Source: Pelodera strongyloides (lineage: Eukaryota; Nematoda; Chromadorea; Rhabditida; Rhabditidae). From it: a DNA stretch of 64,000 nt. The stretch is taken from contig JAANDG010000032.1 in the NCBI GenBank assembly GCA_036852015.1, forward strand, positions 62,001 to 126,000. Reading direction: 5' to 3'. Below the pieces are notes generated by a model. That model had not been told where the DNA came from, searched no databases, and saw only the letters and a list, made by a program, of their open reading frames with translations. The position numbers were made by a program, and so were the translations under genes. Below are positions 1-10,902 of this stretch, piece after piece; within the stretch, counting starts at the first letter, position 1, and every line of letters begins with the position of its first letter.

Positions 1-678
1 AAAAATCAATTGATGATTCAACTTATTCAGAAAAAGTGAGTTCGTATTGAAGTCCCCGTCCATATATAACAGGCTAAAATAAAAGGCGCCATATACAAGA
101 AAATATTAGTTTATTGGTACACCGTACACCGAGTCGAAAATTTCACATTGACAAGATTGACACGGGCTTGCCATATTCCGGGCGAATTACAAAGAACAGT
201 TATTAACCAAAATAGACGCAAATAATATCTTAGTTGGGTCGCCTATCCAGCCGTTGTTGCATTTTTGGTGTCTACCATCACGTACCCAAAAGGCTTCGGA
301 CAGTTTCTGAGTGGAGAGGTCAGTTCTGATTAAGTTTTCAATTGTGTACAGTAATTCACTTCGAATTTCCCTGTTCTCCCATCCTACTCGGGACAATAGT
401 AGAGAGATTTCCAGCGAAAAGGGTGCGGGGGGGGATGCAGTCAATAACATCGTTTGACTACTTCGACATATTACAGCGAAATACCTGCCGGTTTTTGAAA
501 CGCATCGTGGACAACTGAATTCTTACATATTTATGCTAATTTGCTCGAATTTAGCTCGATTTTTTATTCTACTTCATGTTCATTTGCATAAGCTACATAC
601 GAATGCAGGTGTACTCGATGACGTCACCAACCACATCTTTGCCTACTTATTCTAGTTACTATAGAACTTGAATTCCAG
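1..678. other. Intron of the CLC gene, left edge
   Basis: No exon was recognised in this stretch. It ends at the acceptor TTCCAG before 679. Bases 470-632 match one arm of the TTAAAGCGAAAT repeat family (family A): TGCCGGTTTTTGAAACGCAT, then an AT-rich core ending near ATGACGTCACC. The far arm is missing. Confidence 0.6.
470..632. repeat. Family A TTAA repeat, partial copy
   Basis: It starts AGCGAAATACCTGCCGGT and shares its core (ATGCTAATTTGCTCGAATTT) with the full copies at 3168-3344 and 38151-38334. The terminal TTAA has decayed to TTAC and the right arm is absent. Confidence 0.6.
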
Positions 679-3600
679 CACAAATTCTCCCAAACGCTGA
701 AAATGTTTCTCTCCAACTGTACTTGGACTGCCGACTTGTCTCATCACAATGCTTGTCCAAGGGACTTTTTAGACGAGTGGACAGGAAGTGGCGAGAATAA
801 TATACTCATCGCACTTACGCTCTTCACACTTACGTTTGTAGGTTTATTTGGGGTAGTGGTTTTCACTTGAGAAGAACCAAGCAGAGATGGTATCCTACCC
901 TGATATTTGATCGGTGATATTGTCGTGTTATGGTGCTAGAACTGAAAGTAGCTTCACGAAAAAAAACTAGGCTAGCAAGACTGCCTCGTACCTAGTTCCT
1001 ACATTTTTGAATCATTTGGGCCTCTGGCCAGTATGCATACCGCTGCTGACCAGTAAATACAACACATTTAACCGAAAATTGCACTCACATTCAATTTCAA
1101 ATAGGTATACTTTGTCCAATAATGTAATACTATTATTATATTCAGTTTGTTCTGGCGGTTGTCTCATCCACAATGCCGATTCCTGCAGGAATATTCATGC
1201 CGGTTTTCATTATCGGAGCATCTTTCGGAAGACTCGTTGGAGAACTGATGGCGACTTTGTGAGTTAATTCATGGACTTACAAGATTTATACTTATTGTAT
1301 ATTAGTGGGATATTTATTAGTTAGACTCCGAGTATGGTTGAAAAAAATTGTCGCTAGAGGATACTATAGTATTGAATGTTATCGAACATATATCGACTTA
1401 TTTAAACCACCTTTGTTCGATGCCCCAGCATTTCCGCTTACCTTTACACATGTACCTTATATCCCTTATTACCGTTTTTCTGTCTTAACTGTATTTATTG
1501 TCTTAATTATGTATGTTTGTGCGCACCTTTGTGGTGTAATAAATTATTGTTATTAATATATTTCCTTCAGGTACCCGAACGGCATCCGAGATGGAGAGCA
1601 ACTTGAAATATATCCTGGGATTTATGCGGTTGTCGGTGAGCATATCGGGATATTATATTGTATTTTATATTTTGTTCTTCACATTGTTCCTTGTTACCAT
1701 ACCATACCATACGCTGCTCACTATCATCTTGCAATTTTGGTGCCGTCTGGTGCAGTGCTTATAACAAAATTTCTAGAACTTGGCAATGAGATCTTTAACA
1801 TGTATTAAATCTATAAGCGTTACTCGATTAATATTTAGGTGCTGCCGCGTTCTGTGGTGCCGTAACGCACACAGTCTCCGTCGCAGTGATTGTATTTGAA
1901 TTGACAGGGCAGCTAATGCATATTCTACCAGTGATGATAGCCGTTGTCATTGCAAATGCGGCGTGCAGTTATTTACAAGTGGGTCCAATTTTTCTCGCCT
2001 TGTATCTTTTCTATGTGAAAAAGGCTAGATTCATGACTTTGAGATCCACGAGCATTTTACTCTGTTCACGAATAGATATCACAGAAATATACCGTACTCA
2101 ACACAGACAGTTCGAGGACTAGCTCATTCGTTTGTTATCTTGCAGTCTGCGAATAGTTAGAGTATTAATTCTAAATAAAATCGAGATCTTTCCACGTGCG
2201 CACAAACCCATTCAATTTTCACATTGTCGTTTTTACACTATGTTTCTATGTACTTACAGCCTTCCATCTACGACAGTATTATTCAAATGAAGCATTTACC
2301 ATACTTACCGGATCTTAGCCACTCGTCATCGATGTAAGTTTCATCTAAGGTACCAATGCAGTATTCTGATAATTGTTTTGATTGCGCACAATTGATGCTC
2401 CCATGGCTCAGTGCCAAGTGCCTGCGAACAAGTTATAGACCAAGGTTCGAACCACACATGACACATATATTGAACAGACTAGCTGGACGATGGTTAACCT
2501 TTTATTCAAGATAAGGCAATAAGGCTTAGTAATGGCTCGATCCTCGATGATCTGCCTGAAGAACTCGGACCTCCGAGTAGTTGCTCCTCAGCGAGCGGTA
2601 GACAATCCCGGACTTCCGGGAGAAGAATGATAGCAGCCGGACTTCCGGCAGAAGATACAGTCGATCCAAAAGAAGATGGAGAAGGAGCATCCCCTGATCT
2701 AGAATGGGGGATATTTATTCGTATACAAACACATGCAAATCAGTTCTGTGATTCCTTATTTAGACGGTTCATCTGTAAATAACACGTCTTACATAATTCC
2801 TCTATCGTAATACGTTTCTAGGTCACGAAAGTCGTGACATATATAGAGGGAATTTATTTCAGATTTCACAACATCAAGGCCGAACAGATCATGGTTTACA
2901 ATGTGAAATATCTCTGGAAATCGATTACTTACGCGGAAATTCGGAACTTATTAGAACGTTTTCCCAAGCTCAGAGCCTTTCCAATAGTAGAAGAGAAAAG
3001 TGGGCGCAGATTATTTTTATTCTACTTCGCTTATTTCAGCTTTGAGATCTTTTGTACTTTACAGACTTTACTGCTTGTATAGTGGAACTCACATAGGGGA
3101 TGTCATCTTACATACATAGATGCAAAAGTCACAATCGGGACCAAAAGTTAATTGTTGAGTTACTTTATTAAAGCGAAATACCTGTCGGTTTTTGAAACAC
3201 ATCGAGTAGACCAGCATCACTATGCAGCTTATGCAAATGAACATAAATAAGAATAACGAGCTAAATTCGAGCAAATTAGCATAAATACGTAAGAATTCAG
3301 TTGTCCACGAAGCGTTACAAAAACCAGCCGGCATTTCGCTTTAACTTTCTGAAAAACATTTTCATTCTCCAGGATCTCGCATTCTTCTCGGGTCGGTGAG
3401 TCGTGTAAAACTATTGGAACTAATCGATAAAAGGATTGGGATTGCACCTCGACAAGCGGAAGCCTCACGAAGGATGTGTGAATCCTTTCAAGTAAGGCTT
3501 ACGACAAATTTTAAAACATTACCTTGGTTTTTCTATCGTCCATTAGAGATTTTTCACCACCGTATTTGTTTGACATGTTTTGTAATTTTATAAATTTTGG

Positions 3601-6600
3601 TCATAACGAAAAATTGGGGTTTCAGTCGAGCGGGATCGAACCCGCATCTTCATCTATCCGCTATCCGGGCCCACGCATTTACCATTAAGCTACCGGCACC
3701 CAACACCAACAGTTGAAATTATGAGATGTACCAAGCTACCCATGTCTGGTAATGAATACCTTGAAAGGTAAAGGTATTCAAGGTATTCATTACCAGACAT
3801 GGGTAGATTGGTGCATCTCATAATTACAACTGTTGGTTTGGGAACATACAAAAACCGAGAGATCGCTGGCCATTCGCGGAACTCACCCAGTGTCCAGTTT
3901 TACCCTGATCATGGCCTGATACCGTTGCGACGATTCACAACGGTTAACAGTTACCGTATGCATGAAACAGCGGGAACCTGGGTGGGAGAATTTGTCCCTG
4001 TGTGTCTCTGTTTCGTGTGATCCCTCTCTTTCTCTCATCAACAACTGGGAAGCTGGGAGCTTCCCGGCACGTTCGTGCATACGGCGACAGATTGATAAAG
4101 TCATTTCAAATAAAAGTTTTGCAGAGGCAATCTTCGCGTCCACGTCTTAGTCTCAATGAACCCGACGTTATGAAGAAGAGTTTCGGAGTGGACGATCCAC
4201 TCCTCAGGTATCATCATCTATCTTCTTATTATATAAAAGAGTAACTGTAGCGTAATTTGCATACCGATGTGCGTTACGGAAATGCAAATTTCGTGTTCGG
4301 GTATAAAAAGAGTTTCGTAGCTCAATATCGAAGTATGCATATGCAATTGTTTCCTATTATGTGAATTTCTTATGATACGTTTGAAACTTTGTATATAATA
4401 TGCCCATGCTAAACCAATCATATTTCCATGTAAGTCGCCCCAGGCGGCGTGTGCCGACTAGTCTTATTATATATCTTATTATATAAAAGAGTAACTGTAG
4501 CGTAATTTGCATACCGATGTGCGTTACGGAAATGCAAATTTCGTGTTCGGGTATAAAAAGAGTTTCGCAGCTCAATATCGAAGTATGCATATGCAATTGT
4601 TTCCTATTATGTGAATTTCTTATGATACGTTTGAAACTTTGTATATAAGTATGCCCATGCTAAACTAATCATATTTCCACGTAAGTCGCCTCGGGCGGGT
4701 AGCCGGCTGGTAGTATATATTTTATATATAAAGTTGGGAGCTTTGTTTGTTTGTTTGTGCGTTTGTTTGATTGTACGTTTGGATGATGTGCGTTACGCTC
4801 AGGTTGTAGGATTGGTTCAGTAGTTCACGTTCCCGTGCACTGAGCCATCTCACTTCCCGAGCGCCCCTCTCACAAACGTCCAAAAAAGGCTGCATATATG
4901 GAATATGTGTGGTGTATCGTTCGGGCGTTTCCGCGGCGCTCAAAGTACTAGGTGTAAACTACAAAGACCATGCAAATCTACAGCAACAAATGAAGGGACG
5001 AAGCGAGGATTTTAGCATATGATCCTTGCCCCTTTTTTTTTAACTGATTTTTAATCTACGTTTCACGTATGCATAAAATAAAGTAAATTTACTAGAAAGT
5101 CGCCTCGGGCGGCGTAGCCGGCTGGTATATTATGATACAATTTGTTTTCACATATTAACATACATTATACTTATTATCTAATATAGTGCATATTTTGGGG
5201 TCTCCGTCTCGAAAATTCAAAATTCATATGAAGTAACGTAATTGCCTGTAATATAGTTCTTTACATAAAATATTTCAATAATCGTTGCGATCTTTCAGCG
5301 CTGTCAATTTATTCAAACGGTAAATGTTCAATGTAATGTGGTTTCGTATAATTGTCGTGTAATAGTGTAGTATAGATGTTCTTTCCTTAATTTGCTTTTC
5401 CAAGGTGGTGCCGTGTACAGTAGTAGCAGTACCGTGGTGAGATTCAGTTGCAGAACATTCTCGAAGAGTACAATAAAATTGAACAATATAGTGGTTGAAA
5501 CCTATATTTCAATCAAAACATATACTCATACGCTGCGCTGACTGTGGCACCCCACAATTTTCTTTCTTATTTTATGGTGTTTCAAAGTATGCAGAAAACT
5601 TACCGTATTTTGGGACTACACAAGAATATTTATTTAATTTTTCATATTAAATATGCATGTTTCGTGCAGAAATACGGTAGTATTGACAGAATCACGGACA
5701 TTTTTTGGGATACTTTGAAACCCCATTACATTAGTGATGAACTGACAATGAGAGATCAAAAATAAACTGAACAAAAATTATTTTTCAGATTTTTCTATAA
5801 TTTTCAGATTTTCCGTCGTCCAGCTACCAATGACACTAAATCGCCGAAAATCCGCGACGCCGAAAAGGACGCGCCGGTTTAGGTGAACACTTTTATATTA
5901 TGCGGTGCACATGAACGTTCTTCTTGTTCGCCGCGGGACTGCATATGGCGCGCCCAAAAACTTTGCTGCGTGGTCTTGTGGTCTTGCCCGCGTTGTGCTT
6001 TGTGTAGGTCTTGTTCAGAATCTATGTATTTGAAACAACATTATGAAGGCATTGACGATAGATTAATATCTTATGATTCATACAAATAAAGGCGCGTTCG
6101 AGATGGGAAAAGTCTGAAGAATTCCGGAAAAATTCGGTTCAATATGGAACATTTGCATAATGCTGAAAAGCAGGATATTCAGCTGTGTTTGTCTGGGGTC
6201 TCTCATTTTGGCTCATCTCTAAACTTTTCTTTCGTTTCCAACTTGAACCAGCTTTTTCCGGAATTCTTCAAACTTTTCCCATCTTAAAGGATCGCAGTCA
6301 CTACAAAATCGTCGTTTTTCTTCGAGTTTACTTGTATTTAGGAAAGAATAGAGACAAATACTTTGCCAAAAGAGAATAATTTGAATTCCAACTCAGGGAG
6401 TGAACAAGTAGAAAAGTAGTTCTACTTAACTACCGCAGGATCACGAAACGTGTTCATACAGCCGCTTCCCGATCGGGAGTATGCAAATTATTTCGGCAAA
6501 TATCTGCATATTATATCTTTACATATACGGCAAGGGTCTGCAGGCATATCACTACACGTTTCATAATCCCGAGTTAAGTAGAACTACTTTTCTACTTGTT

Positions 6601-9600
6601 CACTCCCCTGAGTTGAAATTCGAATTATTCGGTTTTGGTAAAGTATTTTTCTTTCAACACACATCGACTTAAAGGGATGGGTTCACTACAAAATCACCTT
6701 GTTTTTATGCTTTAGTTTGATTGTACAAAGGAAAACTTAAACAAAGAGCATAAAAAATATTCCTTGAATTATTCCCTAGGGAAGATATTAGGTAAAAAAG
6801 GTGAGTATTGATCGACCTTCCGATAAAGTTGTACTGCAAGATAAATTAAGGAAGCTAATGTTTAAATGTTTATTAGACTCTTAGAAAGAGCGCAACGCCA
6901 TAAGAGACGATGAAAGAATTCAATGATTTTAAAATTCAAAGTAGTAAATCAAAGATAAGACGAAAAAATGCATAGCATTATATATGTATATATATATCAC
7001 CAAAGATAAGAAAGTAATTCCACAGAGAGTAGTTGTAACTGACACTTCAGCAAAGAAAATGTATTCACACAAGCAGCTAACAATTTTGTAGTTTTGACTA
7101 GTTTAGCCACGTTACCTCAACACAAAACTACGTGCACACGATATCAGCAATCCTAAACGTGCCACACTCCAAAATACAACAGTATACTATAGCTGAACAA
7201 TGTCAAAATAGCTCAGGGCCATAACACAAAGAAAATTGGGACCTAGCATCAGAACCGCCCTCCGCCCGCAGGAGTCTGCATGCGCTACATAGCTAAACTA
7301 GTTTGAGTATTTAGAGTAAGGTTAATTGCTTGTGTGAAACCATTTTCTTATGAATATTCAGAATTAAGAGCATTCGTTGTTGTACCGTATAATACCGAAC
7401 CCGCATCTCAACTTCAAGAGTTGACAAAAAATCAAAAGAAACAAAAGAAAGAGAGCAGAAGAAAGAAAATATGCTTATATTTATCCTTATCGCCGTCGTG
7501 GTGTCTTCAGCTGTAATTTCCACTACTTTGATGTTGAGCGTATTCTAAAGTAATCAACGATTAACTGATATAATGTTTTCCATTTTTTCCATCCTGAGAA
7601 TATCGAGGATGTCAATTGATTTTAGCTTGTTTTTAAAAACTTGAGAATTTTCTGATACTAAAGCTTCCTGTGGAAAATGTATACACGAAAGCCATCTAGC
7701 CGTTCTGATAAAGAAAGAGTGAAATTTGACGTTTTTGCGGCTGAATTCTATGTTGAGATTGAAATAACTGGATCTACTCATTGGTCTCCAAATATAGTAT
7801 TTACCACTATCTATGTTCACCTCTCGTTTTAAGATTTTAAAGGAAGTAACAAGATCTTTTTGAATACGGCGTTCTTGAAGGCTTATGAGGCCCAATATTT
7901 TAAGACGCTCAGCGTATCTGGGAATAATAATACCTGGTCTCGCACATTTTTTGAATATTATCCACGTGATTGTCGCTTGCACATCCTCCAGTTCTTTTAT
8001 ATGAGTTGATAAGTAAGGATTCCAAACACATGAGGCAAATTCAAGTATAGGCAGAACCCAGACTTTATAGGCTTTTATGAGAAGGCGAGGATCTCTGAGT
8101 TGAAGAGTACTATTTATACCATAGAAACAACGGAGAGCTTTGGTGGTAATATTGGAAATGTGGTTAGAGAAGGACAAAGATTCATCAAAAATAACACCCA
8201 AATCACGCGCAGTATTTTCCGATTGGACTAGTTGTCCTTGGATAGAGTAAAAATTGCGTGGATTATTCCTGCCAATGTGTAAAGCGGCGCATTTGAGAGG
8301 CGCAATTTTTAGTTGCCATTCATTACAATAATCTTCTAATTTTCGTAAACACATATCTAGTTCATCTACCAAATTCTGAGAGGAAGTGGAATATTGAAGT
8401 AATAACTTGACATCATCAGCAAAGATTGATATTTTGACATTAGGACAACAGGTTAAATAGCTGGGCAGATCAGAAAGATATAAAATAAATAAAGTCGGAC
8501 TAATGACTCCCCCTTGCGGGACACCCGAAGAAGCAGGAAACTCATCAGAAAGCACATCATCAATTTTCACACGAAACGACCTATCCTTTAGGTAAGACTT
8601 TATCCAGTTAACAAGTTGGTTAGGTAACCCTAGTGAGCTTAGTTTGTATACCAATTTCTCGTGACTAACAGAATCAAACGCTTTCGCCAAATCGATATAT
8701 ATCACATCTACAAAACCACCATCATCTATCTGTTTTGCATACATATGCTGGCACTCTAATAACTGGAGATCAATGCTTCTACCCTTTACAAAACCATATT
8801 GTTCAGATGGCATGATGTTAAGCTTAGTAATCCACTTTTGTAGTTCCCTCAATACAAACTTTTCAATGCATTTACTTGTAGAAGGCAAGATAGTGATTGG
8901 TCTATAGTCAACAGGTAAAATAGGATTTTTCTTTTTTGGTATAGGAGTAACGAGCCCTTGTTTCCAAATATTCGGTACCACACCCTGCTCAATGGAAAGA
9001 TTAAAGATGTATGATAGGGGCTCTGCTAGCTGTTGGCGACATCGTTTGAGAACTATTTGTGGAATCTTATCCGAAGTATTAGATACAGAAAACTTGATAA
9101 TGTAATATTGATAATGTAAATAGATAATGTAAGAGATATGGCTGAAACACACTGTTTTGAACAAAATAAACTGTAGTCTTCATCGTTTATTTTACTTAAA
9201 GGGAATGTCAAGCCGGTTTTTCATGTTGGGCTCAAAAGAAAGCTTATGTTTTGAAGGTAAGGAAAGTGAAAATAAAAATAAACAAAAACTTTCATATAAG
9301 AAGAAAAACAATTTCAAACCCCTCCAAAAAACTCCTTCAATATGGGATTCTGGTCATTTTGACAAAATCAGAACTATTCTCTGTCCGCAGGACCGTTTGC
9401 TGTTAGACAGCAAAGAAAAAGAGGAGGGCGCGAGAGAAATTTGTTTAAGTCAGCAAAGAAAAAGAGGAGAGCGCGAGAGAAATTGTGTAAACTACGGTAG
9501 CTGTGACAGCGTGTTATAGAATATCTGTGAATCAGGCTTGACATTCGCTTTAAAACAATGAAAAAACAGTGTGTTTCAGCCATACATCTTAGCTTCCTTA

Positions 9601-10866
9601 GTTTATCTTGCAGTACAACTTTATCGGAAGATCGATCAATACTCACCTTTTTTTACCTAATATCTTCCCTAGGGAATAATTCAAGGAATACTTTTTATGC
9701 TCTTTGTTTGTTTTCCTTTGTACAATCAAACTAAAGCATAAAAACAAGATGATTTTGTAGTGAACCCATCCCTTTAAGCATGTAGAGACCAGAGTCCCGT
9801 TTTTCGAAGAATTCAGAAATTAAATCTTCCATGCAGTGCGGTATCTCCTCTGGATGCTCAAAGTTGATTTTGATAGTAAATTTAGGTGTTTTCGAAAGCA
9901 AAACACAGAAGACAGGTGGTAATTGCATGCGTCTTTCTTCATCTTTTATTTTATTTTTACTATCAATTTCATAACATAATAGATATGCTTCATCTTTTAG
10001 CTACTTTTTATGATCAATTGCATAACCGATATAATTTCATAACATAATAGATATGCTTCATCTTTTAGCTACTTTTTATGATCAATTGCATAACCGATAT
10101 GTATTAAATCAAGAACTTCCTGCGTGCAGAGCTTAGCTAATGCGGTTGTCAGCAACATATCAAAGAGCTGTCGAATATGTGGCTTTTGTTTAGTGAAACG
10201 GAAAGGTCGATTCTAAACACCGCTGATAGAGAACGTGCGTTTTCGGGACCGATTTCCACAGTTCACTCGATCGAGTCAAGCCTGGGAGGTGAGCTAATCG
10301 GAGGCCGTATTCACCAACACTGAGCCTTCCATGGCCTCCCCAGGGAGCTAGAGAGTGCGTAGAGAAAAGATTCAGAGCGCTGTGACCCTAGGGAGGGCTC
10401 CCTGTGAGTTGGTGAACACGGCTGGGTTGGATGGGAGAGCAGGGGCGGGGTATTTTTCCACCCGGGGTACTGTACCCCATGTTTCCCTTCCCTATCACTT
10501 CTCGTTGGGGTAATCTACTCGAGTAGTTTTGTGTTCTCTCTTTGTACTGATCTCCCGTAGGTGAACTGCTTTTCTTTTGCCTGGGGAATTTTAGTAGAAT
10601 GCAGGAACTGTATTTTGGTTATTTTATGTAGAGGTTTATTGATAAACGACAAGCACAATATAACTATAACAAGGTGTGTAAAACAAAAACAACTTTAGAT
10701 ATATTTCGTCGTTCGTTGTCACGAATTTCCTTCGGCAGAATTACCAAAAGGGAGACAAACGGAATGGTATATGACTTGTATGGAGACGATGTGAGTTTGA
10801 GATATTTTGGGATTATCTATCTATCTTTTTATCTCCTATCATGGACGATCATCTTTAAGGAGCCAC

Positions 10867-10902
<36 letters not shown>

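Larger units (their letters stand above)
6669..9777. mobile_element. TTAA element with ~190-bp terminal inverted repeats, interrupted by a LINE
   Basis: Left arm 6669-6859 starts TTAAAGGGATGGGTTCACTA. Right arm 9587-9777 is its inverse and ends CATCCCTTTAA. Both are flanked by TTAA, and only a few substitutions and a short indel separate the arms. The right arm continues inward with CAGTGTGTTTCAGCCATA, and the matching left-arm piece (ATGGCTGAAACACACTG) reappears only at 9139. The left arm was therefore split by an insertion of about 2.3 kb (roughly 6860-9130) carrying the reverse transcriptase ORF. Removing it leaves a palindromic element with the TTAA element at 9193-9564 near its centre. 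Confidence 0.8.

Noticed and set aside
3168..3344. TA rather than TTAA target duplication for family A
   Set aside because: All intact copies have T before the left TA and A after the right TA, which a TA-only rule would not produce.
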